NCBI GenBank assembly: GCA_030152145.1
Contig: JASLIL010000043.1
Span: 1-32,005, forward strand
DNA: 32,005 nucleotides
Direction: 5' to 3'
Source of the DNA: Tissierellales bacterium
GTDB lineage: Bacteria > Bacillota > Clostridia > Tissierellales > JASKZW01
Both the position numbers and the translations under genes were made by a program. Positions 16,665-24,816 of this stretch are shown in pieces. Position 1 is the first letter of the stretch; every line of letters begins with the position of its first letter. Under the pieces are notes generated by a model. That model saw only the letters and a program-made list of their open reading frames with translations. It made no database searches and was not told where the DNA came from.

Positions 16665-17832
16665 CTTCTTCCTCCTTATAGTCTAAAACCCTAGCCAGGT
16701 CCTTATCCCCTCTTCCAGATAGATTAAGAACCACTAGTTCATCCTTCCTGGTAGCAGAAATCATTTTAAAAAGATAGGCCAGGGCATGGGAACTTTCCAG
16801 GGCAGGCACTATCCCCTCCATCTTGGTTAAAAACTTAAAGGCCTGAAGAGCCTCCTTATCAGTAACAGAAACATATTGAACCCGGCCAGTTTCATGATAG
16901 TAGGCGTGTTCTGGCCCTATGGCTGGGTAGTCAAGGCCTGCTGAAATAGAATAGGCTGGTAAAATTTGGCCATAGTCATCCCTTAAAAGATAGGTCATCA
17001 TTCCATGAATAACACCCTTCTTGCCCTTGGCTATACTGGAAGCATGTTGCCCTGTTTCTATGCCCAAGCCTCCTGCCTCCACTCCAAACATCCTTACATC
17101 CTTGTCTATAAAGGGGTAGAAAAGTCCCAGGGCATTACTTCCTCCTCCAACACAGGCTATCAAGTAATCTGGTAGTCTCCCCTCCAGTTCCAAAAGCCTA
17201 TCCCTGGTCTCCTCTCCTATAACTTTCTGAAAGGTCCTAACCATAGTGGGATAGGGGTGGGGTCCTACAACAGAACCTATAACATAAAAGGAGTCCTCTG
17301 GATGAGCCACCCAGTACCTTATGGCCTCATTTGTCGCATCCTTCAAGGTACCACTACCTGAAGAAACTCCTATAACTTCTGCCCCTAAAAGCTTCATCTT
17401 CATAAGGTTTTGATACTGCCTTTCTATATCCTTTTCCCCCATGAAAACTATGCAGTTTAAACCCATCATGGCAGCAACTGTAGCTGTAGCCACTCCATGT
17501 TGGCCTGCCCCTGTTTCAGCTATTAAATTTTTCTTGCCCATCCTCTTGGCTAAAAGTACCTGCCCTAAGACATTATTAATCTTATGGGCCCCTGTATGAT
17601 TTAAATCTTCTCTTTTTAAGTAGATCTTGGCCCTATCAAAATACTCTGTTAACCTCTTTGCATAGTAGAGAGGGGTAGGCCTTGATGAGTAATTTCTAAG
17701 ATAGTAATCTAATTCCTCTAAAAATTTCCCATCCTCCAGGGCCTCCCTAAACTCCTTTTCCAAGCTAGCCAAAGAATTCATAAGAGTCTCCGGAACAAAT
17801 TGTCCCCCAAACTCTCCAAATCTTTCCTCCAT
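16654..17832 (-). CDS. trpB: Tryptophan synthase beta chain
   Basis: A 392-residue PLP enzyme that joins indole and serine. The PLP lysine is K84 in HTGAHKINN. ETGAGQHG at 106-113 and the phosphate loop VGGGSNALG are the family signatures; the length is normal for TrpB1. The C-terminal tail KEEEDED is unusually acidic, because the same bases form the ribosome site and start of trpA. ATG at 17832 follows AGGGGTGAT and directly adjoins the trpF stop codon with no spacer. Confidence 0.97.
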   Translation of the reverse strand: MEERFGEFGGQFVPETLMNSLASLEKEFREALEDGKFLEELDYYLRNYSSRPTPLYYAKRLTEYFDRAKIYLKREDLNHTGAHKINNVLGQVLLAKRMGKKNLIAETGAGQHGVATATVAAMMGLNCIVFMGEKDIERQYQNLMKMKLLGAEVIGVSSGSGTLKDATNEAIRYWVAHPEDSFYVIGSVVGPHPYPTMVRTFQKVIGEETRDRLLELEGRLPDYLIACVGGGSNALGLFYPFIDKDVRMFGVEAGGLGIETGQHASSIAKGKKGVIHGMMTYLLRDDYGQILPAYSISAGLDYPAIGPEHAYYHETGRVQYVSVTDKEALQAFKFLTKMEGIVPALESSHALAYLFKMISATRKDELVVLNLSGRGDKDLARVLDYKEEEDED

Positions 17833-18438
17833 CTAATCACCCCTAACTTTATTTATCAAATCTTTCATTAAACCATAATCCTTGAAACCATCCTTCTCAA
17901 CTCCAGAGCTAAGGTCCACTACCCTGGGATTAACACTGGCTATAGCTTCTTTTACATTAGAAGGATTCAAACCTCCTGCCAAAACCATTCTCTCACCTGG
18001 ATAGCCCCTTAAAAATTCCCAATTAAAAGCTCTTCCACTCCCTCCAAATTCTCCCCTACTATAGGAATCTAGAAGGAATTTATCCACCCTATAGTCATCT
18101 ATAAGATCTAGGTCCTCCCTAGTTCTAAACTTAAAGGCCTTCCAAACCTCTCCATCAAGCTGGGATATATAGTCCATATCCTCACTGCCATGAAGCTGTA
18201 TTACATCAAGGCCGCAATAGTCCCTAATTTCTAGAAGGTCATCTAGGTCCATATTGACAAAGACCCCTACAGTCTTAATTCTAGGATCCAGTGAGGCCAA
18301 AATCTCCCTAGCCATCTCCTTATCTATATATCTCTTGCTGGCCTGGTAAAATACCAAGCCTATATAGTCTGGTAAAAGCTCATTGGCATATTCAATGTCC
18401 TCCTGCCTTCTAAGGCCACAAATCTTAACCAAAGTCAC
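17833..18438 (-). CDS. trpF: Phosphoribosylanthranilate isomerase
   Basis: A 201-residue TIM-barrel enzyme that converts phosphoribosylanthranilate to CdRP. The opening VKICGL holds the catalytic cysteine, KFLLDSYSRGEFGGSG the catalytic aspartate, and LAGGLNPSNV with VDLSSGVE the phosphate-binding loops. It is free-standing, not fused to trpC as in enteric bacteria. The start is a GTG at 18438 with a G-rich ribosome site 6 nt upstream, one base after the trpC stop. The stop is directly followed by the trpB ATG. Confidence 0.95.
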   Translation of the reverse strand: MTLVKICGLRRQEDIEYANELLPDYIGLVFYQASKRYIDKEMAREILASLDPRIKTVGVFVNMDLDDLLEIRDYCGLDVIQLHGSEDMDYISQLDGEVWKAFKFRTREDLDLIDDYRVDKFLLDSYSRGEFGGSGRAFNWEFLRGYPGERMVLAGGLNPSNVKEAIASVNPRVVDLSSGVEKDGFKDYGLMKDLINKVRGD

Positions 18439-18439
18439 C

Positions 18440-19201
18440 CTAATCCCCCCTTAAATATTTTAATTTCTCCTCTATGGACTCAGCCCTCATCAGACTCTCC
18501 CCTATTAAAACTCCATTAAGGCCCAGATCTTCCAAAAACCTAAAGTCCTCCCTGGTCCCTACACCACTTTCGCTAACCACTATAAGATCCTGGTCCAAAC
18601 CCTTAATCAGGTTCTCTGTAGTCCTAAGGTCCACAGTAAAATCAAGTAAATTCCTATTATTAATCCCTATTAAATCAAAACCTAGCCTAAGTCCCCTCTC
18701 AAGCTCCTCCCTAGTATGAACTTCAAAAAGTATATCCAGATCCAAGCTCTGGGCCAGCTTCTTAAATTCAAGTAAGTTTTCATCATCTAGAATAGCTGCT
18801 ATAAGTAGGATACAGTCTGCTCCCAAGGCCTTAGACTCATAGATTTGATAGCTATCTATTATAAAATCCTTCCTTAAAATAGGCCTGTCAACCCTAGCCC
18901 TTACCTGGCCTATAAACTCCCTTCTCCCCCTGAAAAAATCCTCCTCTGTAACTACAGATATGGCCTTAACACCTGCCCTATCATAAAGCATGGCTGTCCT
19001 AACTGGATCCATATTCTTATTTATCAAACCCTTAGATGGAGAGGCCCTTTTTAGCTCAGCTATAACATTTAGTCCCTCTCCCCTTAGGGCCTCCTTGAAA
19101 GACCTGGTCTTATAGGCCCCTAGATCAAAGCTATCCAAAGGCCTCAGTCTTTTGTCTTCAACTAATCTTAAGCTCTTAGCCTCCACTATCCTAGTCAGCA
19201 T
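18440..19201 (-). CDS. trpC: Indole-3-glycerol phosphate synthase
   Basis: About 253 residues from ATG 19201, chosen because GGAGAG lies 9 nt upstream. The frame stays open to 19237, but that extension lies inside trpD. The enzyme closes CdRP to indole-3-glycerol phosphate. Signatures are VIAELKRASPSKG near the start, VLRKDFIIDSYQIYES, LIGINNRNL and VVSESGV. The start overlaps the trpD end by 11 nt (ATGCTGACTAG). The trpB/trpA junction has the same overlap length and a similar sequence. Confidence 0.95.
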   Translation of the reverse strand: MLTRIVEAKSLRLVEDKRLRPLDSFDLGAYKTRSFKEALRGEGLNVIAELKRASPSKGLINKNMDPVRTAMLYDRAGVKAISVVTEEDFFRGRREFIGQVRARVDRPILRKDFIIDSYQIYESKALGADCILLIAAILDDENLLEFKKLAQSLDLDILFEVHTREELERGLRLGFDLIGINNRNLLDFTVDLRTTENLIKGLDQDLIVVSESGVGTREDFRFLEDLGLNGVLIGESLMRAESIEEKLKYLRGD

Positions 19202-20210
19202 GGCAAAACTCTCCAGACAATTTAACCAAGCCCTCAAGTTTTTCCAGGGCCAAGCCTTGATCTATAGACCTTTTAGCTAGTCTAAGCCCTTCTTCAAGGG
19301 AAGAAGCTCCTCCCCCTACATAGATAGAAGCAGCTGAATTTAAAAGAACAATATCCCTTCTAGCCCCTCTTTCCCCCCTTAGAATATTAAGAAGGATTCT
19401 GCTGTTTTCATAGCTGTCCCCACCTCTAATATCCTCTAAACTTCCATAGGCCATGCCGTAATCCTGAGGATCCAAGAAATAATTCTTAACCTGGCCATCC
19501 TTTAATTCACTGACCTTTGTTCCTCTAGTAATACTTATTTCATCTAGGCCATCTAGGCCATGAACTACCATAGCCCTCTTAAGCTTAAGTTCCTTAAGAA
19601 CATAGGCTACCTTATCTGTCAGATCCTCCTTGTAGACCCCCATCAGCTGTCCCTTGGGATTGGCAGGGTTTATCAAGGGTCCCAAAATATTGAAAATAGT
19701 CCTAGTAGACAGCTCCTCCCTAATTCCCACCACTGATTTCATAGCCTTATGGTAGTTGGGGGCAAAAAGAAAGGCCATATTAAGCTTATCCATAGAAGCC
19801 CTTACAAAATCCAAGGACCCATCTACCTTAACTCCCAGCCTCTCCAATACATCAGCACTACCACACTTACTGGAAACCGATCTATTCCCATGTTTCATTA
19901 TGGGCACATAGGGAGCTGAAACAAAGGAAGATACTGTTGAAATATTAAAGGTGTTTTTACCATCTCCCCCAGTTCCACATGTATCAACTGAATTCATATA
20001 GTCTATCTCCAAGGGCCTAGCCCTCTCCCTCATAAGTTTAGCAGCCCCTACTATTTCATCTAGACTCTCCCCCTTCATCTTTAAGGCTGTCAGAAAGGAA
20101 GCTATCTGACTATCTGTAGCCCTTCCGTCCACTATATCCTCCATAGCACCTATCATTTCAAATTCTGTCAGATTTTCATAATTTAAGACCTTGTCTAAAT
20201 ACGCCTTCAT
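19191..20210 (-). CDS. trpD: Anthranilate phosphoribosyltransferase
   Basis: A 339-residue enzyme transferring the phosphoribosyl group of PRPP to anthranilate. The PRPP/phosphate motif is GTGGDG at 79-84 in DTCGTGGDGKNTFNIST; KHGNRSVSSKCGSADVLE is the other signature. It has no N-terminal glutamine amidotransferase domain, so it is not a trpGD fusion. ATG 20210 overlaps the trpE TGA as ATGA, and its ribosome site GGAGGG lies within the last trpE codons. Confidence 0.96.
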   Translation of the reverse strand: MKAYLDKVLNYENLTEFEMIGAMEDIVDGRATDSQIASFLTALKMKGESLDEIVGAAKLMRERARPLEIDYMNSVDTCGTGGDGKNTFNISTVSSFVSAPYVPIMKHGNRSVSSKCGSADVLERLGVKVDGSLDFVRASMDKLNMAFLFAPNYHKAMKSVVGIREELSTRTIFNILGPLINPANPKGQLMGVYKEDLTDKVAYVLKELKLKRAMVVHGLDGLDEISITRGTKVSELKDGQVKNYFLDPQDYGMAYGSLEDIRGGDSYENSRILLNILRGERGARRDIVLLNSAASIYVGGGASSLEEGLRLAKRSIDQGLALEKLEGLVKLSGEFCHAD

Positions 20211-21427
20211 CTAATCCCTCCTAAAACCTCATCTAAAACCCTCATCTTATTTAAAATTTCCTCATACTCCCTGTCCACCTCTGAGCCCCTAACTATACCT
20301 GCTCCCCCCTGAACATAGGCCTTAGAATCCTTTAATATCATGGTTCTTATAGCTATGGCAAAGTCCATATTACCCTTGGAATCCATAAGACCTACAGAGC
20401 CTCCATAAAAGCCTCTAGGCTCCCTCTCTAAGGCAGCTATCAATTCCATGGCCTCTTTTCTAGGCTTTCCTGATACTGTACCGGCTGGGAAGAAAACCTT
20501 AAATAAATCCTCCAGCCCAAGCCCCTCCTTTAAGCTTCCCCTAAGTTCTGATCTTAGGTGGATAACATGGGAGAAAACTTGGATCTCCTTGTTGGCAAGA
20601 AGTTCTATCTGGTCAGAAACCTTTAGCATATCCTCCCTAGACAGATCCAGAAGCATATCATGTTCCCTAAGCTCCTTTTTATCTTCTAAAAGCTCCTCTA
20701 TATTTTCCCTTAACTCCTGATCTGTAGACCCTCTGGGCCTGGTCCCAGCTATAGGAGAGGTAAATACCATACCATCCTCAACCTTAAAAAGCATTTCTGG
20801 TGAAGCCCCAAGAAGTTTGAAATCTCCAAAGTTTAAATAATACATATAAGGGGAGGGATTCAAGTCCCTAATCTTCTTATAGAGAATGTAGTCATCCCCC
20901 TCATAGCCATAAACCTGCCTATCGGAAATAACCACCTGGGCCAAGTCCTCATCTATAATTGACAAAATCTTCTGAACATTGTTCTTAAAATTTTTCTCAT
21001 CTACAGGACTCCTAGTGGCCAGACTAAAATCCTCTAGCCCTTCAATCTTCCTTCTAGACCTTTCCCTGCCCACTGACCTATAGTTTCCCCCAGAATATAC
21101 ATCGTAGCTGGTAAAGATCATAAAGACATAGCCTGGAAAGTCTCCATCCTCATAGTCCCTATCCCTATAGTTCTTATATTCATAGGTAAAACCACCTACT
21201 GCCAAAACATCCATATCCTCTAGGGATTTTAAAAAGTTTTCCAGGTAGTTTAGGCTGTCCAGGTAAAGCTTATGGTTTTCCCCCCTAATATCCAGCTCCA
21301 CTCTGTCCTTATAGCCCCTCAGTTCTAGATCTGGCTGGGAGCCCAGGTAGCTTTTACCTTCTCTTTCAAAGATAAAAGACTTGTCCCCAAAGTGGTAGTC
21401 CTCATAGTCCCTTAAAACCTTATCCAT
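20207..21427 (-). CDS. trpE: Anthranilate synthase component I (TrpE), short, with altered feedback motif
   Basis: About 406 residues from ATG 21427, which follows GGAGGTG. The upstream in-frame start at 21454 would lie beside the leader terminator and is rejected. The enzyme makes anthranilate from chorismate. The catalytic half shows SPIAGTRPRG (the Ala of PIAGT favours TrpE over PabB, which has Lys), AGTVSGKPRKEAME, FYGGSVGLM and VQGGAGIVRGS. At about 400 residues it is shorter than usual TrpE (roughly 460-520). Where TrpE normally has the tryptophan-sensing LLES, this protein reads SFIFEREGKSYLG: Ser is replaced by Arg. No TrpG follows. An aminodeoxychorismate or isochorismate enzyme is less likely given the operon. 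Confidence 0.9.
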   Translation of the reverse strand: MDKVLRDYEDYHFGDKSFIFEREGKSYLGSQPDLELRGYKDRVELDIRGENHKLYLDSLNYLENFLKSLEDMDVLAVGGFTYEYKNYRDRDYEDGDFPGYVFMIFTSYDVYSGGNYRSVGRERSRRKIEGLEDFSLATRSPVDEKNFKNNVQKILSIIDEDLAQVVISDRQVYGYEGDDYILYKKIRDLNPSPYMYYLNFGDFKLLGASPEMLFKVEDGMVFTSPIAGTRPRGSTDQELRENIEELLEDKKELREHDMLLDLSREDMLKVSDQIELLANKEIQVFSHVIHLRSELRGSLKEGLGLEDLFKVFFPAGTVSGKPRKEAMELIAALEREPRGFYGGSVGLMDSKGNMDFAIAIRTMILKDSKAYVQGGAGIVRGSEVDREYEEILNKMRVLDEVLGGIR

Positions 21428-21442
21428 ATAAACACCTCCAAT

Positions 21443-21479
21443 AAAAAAGAGCATCTCGTCCTCAAGGACGAAATGCTCT
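21443..21479 (-). terminator. T-box leader terminator hairpin
   Basis: A 15-position stem, AGAGCATTTCGTCCT/AGGACGAGATGCTCT (one G-U pair), has loop TG and is followed by TTTTTT. It lies about 20 nt before the trpE start and is the regulated switch of the operon. Confidence 0.92.
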
Positions 21480-21740
21480 GCATTCGCGGTACCACCTTTA
21501 TTAGCTAGAAAAGATTAGACCAATCCCCTAGCTATCTCATAAGAGTACGGAAAGTTTCCCTTCGATACCCCGTCTTTATAACGTAAGACAATCGGCCTAG
21601 TAATACTCTCCCAAGGATTTCATACTGCTTCTCTTAGGTCCATTCAACAGCCATCTAGTACCAGGATTCCACCATCCCCGGCTCTCTATAACCTTCACTA
21701 CTGTCTACTTCTCCTAATCTTTGAATTTATATTTCATTGT
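21443..21740 (-). ncRNA. T-box riboswitch (leader RNA), tRNA-Trp specific
   Basis: About 300 nt upstream of trpE without a gene. On the minus strand it contains, in order: Stem I elements including GAGAGCCGGGG (near 21690-21680), a specifier loop with GAATGGACC whose UGG codon is at 21642-21640, the T-box AAAGGTGGTACCGCG at 21499-21485, and a terminator hairpin. UGG is the tryptophan codon. In this RNA family uncharged tRNA pairs with the specifier by its anticodon and with the T-box bulge by its 3' end, and stabilises the antiterminator so the operon is read. Charged tRNA-Trp lets the terminator form. The bulge reads UGGU. Confidence 0.95.
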
Positions 21741-21746
21741 GAGACC

Positions 21747-21775
21747 ATTGTATTGGTAAAACTATTGCTTGTCAA
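21747..21775 (-). promoter_or_regulatory. Promoter of the tryptophan operon
   Basis: On the minus strand TTGACA (21775-21770) and TACAAT (21752-21747) are separated by exactly 17 nt. This is the best vegetative promoter match in the window. The start of transcription should fall near 21740, just before the T-box leader. Confidence 0.85.
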
Positions 21776-21898
21776 TAGAATTTTCTGAAAATTAAGCTAT
21801 ATTTATGTTCTATCAGATATTACCATAGGTAAAAGTTTAGATATTAAATTTGCTAATAGGCTCAAAATATAAATTTACTGGACTTTTTAAATTTATGG

Positions 21899-21926
21899 TT
21901 TACATAAATATATATTCATATATAAT
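21899..21926 (+). promoter_or_regulatory. Promoter of upp
   Basis: TTTACA (21899-21904) and TATAAT (21921-21926) are separated by 16 nt, 46 nt before the start codon. Between this and the trp promoter (21776-21898) the AT-rich sequence shows no gene or recognised motif. Confidence 0.7.
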
Positions 21927-21972
21927 GGAAAAGATAGTTAAAATGAAGAGTTAGTAGATTTTGGAGGTATTT

Positions 21973-22617
21973 ATGAAAGATATACAAAATGAAAAGATAT
22001 TTATATTCAACCACCCATTAATTCAACACAAGGTTTCCCTACTTAGGGACAAGACTACCAATACCAAGGACTTTAGAGATCTAGTAGAAGAGATCTCCAT
22101 GCTAATGGCCTATGAGGTAACTCGTGATCTTGAACTAAGAGATGTTCAAATAGAAACACCTGTTAGCAAGGCTACAGTTAAAAAACTTAAGGAAAAGAAG
22201 ATAACCCTAGTGCCTGTACTTAGGGCTGGTCTAGGAATGGTAGACGGTATGCAAAATATAATGCCCCAGGCAAGAGTAGGACATATTGGCCTATATAGGG
22301 ATCCGGCCACCCTAAAAACTGTGGAATACTACTGTAAGCTTCCAGTAGACATAACTGAGTCAGAGGTATTTGTCCTTGACCCTATGTTGGCTACAGGAGT
22401 TTCTGCCATAGATTCCATAGACAAGCTTAAGGAATACGGAGTGAAAAACCTAGTATGGCTTTCCATAGTAGCATCAAAAGAAGGTCTTATGAAGCTTCAT
22501 GAAAGTCACCCAGACATTAAGATCTTCTGTGCAGCTGTAGATGAAAAATTAAATGCTGACTCCTATATAGAACCAGGTCTAGGAGATGCTGGCGATAGAT
22601 TATTTGGAACAAAATAA
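21973..22617 (+). CDS. upp: Uracil phosphoribosyltransferase
   Basis: A 214-residue salvage enzyme that makes UMP from uracil and PRPP. Typical family features are NHPLIQHKVSLLRDKTT at the start, LVPVLRAGLGMVDG, the PRPP-binding VLDPMLATGVSA, and the uracil-site end YIEPGLGDAGDRLFGTK. Length is normal (about 209). ATG at 21973 has GGAGG 5 nt upstream; an in-frame TTG at 21961 overlaps that ribosome site and is rejected. The gene stands alone and is divergent from the tryptophan operon. Both consume PRPP, but no shared regulation is seen. Confidence 0.96.
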   Translation: MKDIQNEKIFIFNHPLIQHKVSLLRDKTTNTKDFRDLVEEISMLMAYEVTRDLELRDVQIETPVSKATVKKLKEKKITLVPVLRAGLGMVDGMQNIMPQARVGHIGLYRDPATLKTVEYYCKLPVDITESEVFVLDPMLATGVSAIDSIDKLKEYGVKNLVWLSIVASKEGLMKLHESHPDIKIFCAAVDEKLNADSYIEPGLGDAGDRLFGTK

Positions 22618-22637
22618 AAACCCCAAGGGGTTTTTTT
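22617..22637. terminator. Bidirectional terminator between upp and the SLH-protein gene
   Basis: A compact AAAACCCC-AA-GGGGTTTT stem overlapping the upp stop is followed by T on the plus strand and T-rich sequence on the minus strand. It serves two convergent genes. Confidence 0.8.
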
Positions 22638-23169
22638 ATTTTCCTAGCTTAAGATAGCTATCAAGTATTTTATCTAGCTCCTCAGAGCTAATAGATTTTT
22701 TTGGTTCAAAGTTTTCCTTAGCCTTCATAACTCCTATTACAGACATAGTATTACTAGAGCTTTTAGCCCAACTAGATATTTGATCCTCATCCTCAAAAAC
22801 TTGGTAGATCTCTATAATTGGAATATTAAGGTCTGCCCTAAGCATATGCCTATAAAGTAAAAGTGAAAGCTCCTCTCGGCTTATAGGTCTATCAGGACTA
22901 AAGTAGGCTCCCCCTACTCCATCAACAAGGCCCATCTCTCCAGCCCAAACTATAGCTTCTCTTTCCCTACTCCCATCTATATCCTTAAATTCAAGATCCC
23001 TAATTTTCTCCAAATTATATTTATCATTTTCTTTTGTCAAGGCCTCTAAAGCCTTTACAGCCTGACCACGACTAACAAAGTCATCTGCAAAGGCTGGCAA
23101 AATAGTAGCCAAAAGCATTATAGCCACTAAAAAAAGCACCAGGACCGTCCTTAACTTATCTTTTTTCAT
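22636..23169 (-). CDS. Small secreted protein with two S-layer homology (SLH)-like repeats
   Basis: About 177 residues from ATG 23169, which follows AGGAGG at the right distance; the frame is open 18 nt further but without a ribosome site. A signal peptide (about 1-28) ends in LPAFA before DD. Two SLH-like units follow. One is near FVSRGQAVKALEAL with FKDIDG, AGEMGLVDGVG and FSPDRPISREELSLLLYR. The second is degenerate, near FEDEDQISSWAKSS with IGVMKAKENF and KKSISSEEL. SLH domains usually hold proteins to pyruvylated wall polymers. Three repeats and a cargo domain are usual; here two repeats are nearly the whole protein. It lies after the ABC operon but has a plausible own promoter. Confidence 0.8.
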   Translation of the reverse strand: MKKDKLRTVLVLFLVAIMLLATILPAFADDFVSRGQAVKALEALTKENDKYNLEKIRDLEFKDIDGSREREAIVWAGEMGLVDGVGGAYFSPDRPISREELSLLLYRHMLRADLNIPIIEIYQVFEDEDQISSWAKSSSNTMSVIGVMKAKENFEPKKSISSEELDKILDSYLKLGK

Positions 23170-23189
23170 ACTATCCCTCCTTTTCAATA

Positions 23190-23218
23190 ATTGTATATCT
23201 TTTCCAAACTATTAACAA
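23190..23218 (-). promoter_or_regulatory. Candidate promoter of the SLH-protein gene
   Basis: On the minus strand TTGTTA (23218-23213) and TACAAT (23195-23190) are separated by 17 nt, about 20 nt before the start codon. This suggests independent expression although the gene follows the ABC operon closely. Confidence 0.55.
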
Positions 23219-23225
23219 GGAGTTT

Positions 23226-24011
23226 CTAATCCAGGGGATGGCCCTTTGGAATTGAAGCCAAAAGTTTTCTGCTGTAGTCTTCCCTGGGCTTTGTAAATAT
23301 TTCTTCAACCAAGCCCTCCTCTACAATCCTACCATCCTTCATAATAATAACCCTATCACAAATATATCTGACAACTTCTAAATCATGGGATATAAAAATA
23401 TAGGTTAAATTAAAGTCTTTCCTAAGTTTTTTTAAGAGTTCAAGTATATCCTTCTGCACTACCAGGTCCAAGGCTGAAGTAGGCTCATCCAAGACTAATA
23501 TTTCTGGCCTTCCGGCTAAACCTCTAGCTAAATTTATCCTCTGTCTTTGGCCTCCACTTAATTGACCTGGATATCTATCAAGATAACTTTTATCCAAGCT
23601 TACGCTTTCTAAAATATCTATAGTATCCTTAAGCAGGCTTTCCTTAGTTGAAATCTTATGATGTAATAGAATTTCACCAATAAGCTTCTTAACCTTTAGT
23701 TTTGGGTTTAAAGATGAATAAGAATTTTGAAATACCATCTGTATATCCTTTCTAACTTGAAAATCCTGATTCTTATCTCCTAGACTTTTAAGCCTGCTTC
23801 CCCTGTAAACTATCTCTCCCCCATCCAATGGATTAATGCCACATATAGCCTTAGCCAAGGTAGATTTCCCACTACCAGACTCTCCTACTATAGCTAGGGA
23901 TTCTCCCTCATCCAGGGTCATACTAAAATCTTCAAGGACTTTAATTTTAAACTTCCTATTAAACCTATCTCTAGTTTCATAGGCTACATCTATATTATTA
24001 ACTTCTAACAT
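23226..24011 (-). CDS. ABC transporter ATP-binding protein, peptide/nickel family (OppF/DppF/NikE-type)
   Basis: A 261-residue ATPase, one of two for the importer. Walker A GESGSGKST is at 43-51, then the Q-loop VFQN with YSSLNPKLKV (the SLNP motif of peptide/nickel importers), signature LSGGQRQR, Walker B ILVLDEPTSALD and H-loop SHD. It is short: the roughly 60-residue C-terminal extension of OppF/DppF is missing, as in NikE. Start ATG 24011 overlaps the preceding gene's last base (24011). It closes the operon. Confidence 0.92.
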   Translation of the reverse strand: MLEVNNIDVAYETRDRFNRKFKIKVLEDFSMTLDEGESLAIVGESGSGKSTLAKAICGINPLDGGEIVYRGSRLKSLGDKNQDFQVRKDIQMVFQNSYSSLNPKLKVKKLIGEILLHHKISTKESLLKDTIDILESVSLDKSYLDRYPGQLSGGQRQRINLARGLAGRPEILVLDEPTSALDLVVQKDILELLKKLRKDFNLTYIFISHDLEVVRYICDRVIIMKDGRIVEEGLVEEIFTKPREDYSRKLLASIPKGHPLD

Positions 24012-24805
24012 TAATCCACCTCCCTATAGAGAAATCTCGGTCTAGCAGCCAAAAGAGACTTTGAATACTCTGTCTTAGGTCTATCAAAAAATTCTAAAAC
24101 CCTTGCCTCTTCTATAATTTCCCCCTTATACATAACTAAAACTCTAGTAGCTATCTCGGCAATCAAACCTAGATCATGAGCTATAAATATAACTGACATT
24201 TTCATCTGTCTGGCTAGATCCTCAATAAGTTCAACTATCTCCTTTTGTATAGTAAGGTCTAAGGCAGTTGTTGGTTCGTCTGCAATCAGTATATCTGGCT
24301 CTGTAATAAGGGCCATAGCGATCATTATTCTTTGCAGCTGACCTCCACTTAATTCATGGGGATACTTATTCAAGATCTGATCAAGATTATCTAACCTCAC
24401 TCTACCTAAAATATCCCTAACCTTAAATTGCCTTTCACTTCTGCTATAATTTCCATGAACCAATAAAGGCTCTTCTACTTGATCATATATAGTCATTAAG
24501 GGATTCATAGCCATTTGAGGATCCTGATAAATCATAGATATTTTTTTCCCTCTTAACTTAGACATATCCTTCTCCCTAAGTTCTAAAATGTTTTCATTCC
24601 TAAAAAATATCCTGCCACCTATAGTAAATAAGCTAGGATCTAAAAGCCTTAACAAGGCTTGACTGCTAATGGATTTTCCACTCCCCGATTCACCTACCAA
24701 ACCTAAGATTTCATTTTCATAAAGATCAAAGTTTATAGATTTAATAAGCTCCCTGCCAGATTTTAAATTTACTCTTAGTTCTTCTACTCTTAGTAGTTCC
24801 TTCAA
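24011..24805 (-). CDS. ABC transporter ATP-binding protein, peptide/nickel family (OppD/DppD/NikD-type)
   Basis: About 264 residues from a TTG at 24805, which follows AGAGGTG. A GTG at 24814 is in frame but lies inside this ribosome site. Walker A GESGSGKS is at 38-45, Q-loop YQDPQMAMNP, signature LSGGQ at 152-156, Walker B DILIADEP at 171-178, and H-loop AHD. Like its partner it lacks the C-terminal oligopeptide-type extension of OppD (roughly 330 residues), and so resembles NikD in size. The start is 11 nt after the permease stop. Confidence 0.9.
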   Translation of the reverse strand: MKELLRVEELRVNLKSGRELIKSINFDLYENEILGLVGESGSGKSISSQALLRLLDPSLFTIGGRIFFRNENILELREKDMSKLRGKKISMIYQDPQMAMNPLMTIYDQVEEPLLVHGNYSRSERQFKVRDILGRVRLDNLDQILNKYPHELSGGQLQRIMIAMALITEPDILIADEPTTALDLTIQKEIVELIEDLARQMKMSVIFIAHDLGLIAEIATRVLVMYKGEIIEEARVLEFFDRPKTEYSKSLLAARPRFLYREVD

Positions 24806-24816
24806 ACATATCACCT

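Noticed and set aside
18474..20720. Plus-strand open frames at 18474-18719 and 20448-20720 inside trpC and trpE
   Set aside because: Low-complexity Ser/Leu translations antisense to strongly conserved enzymes.
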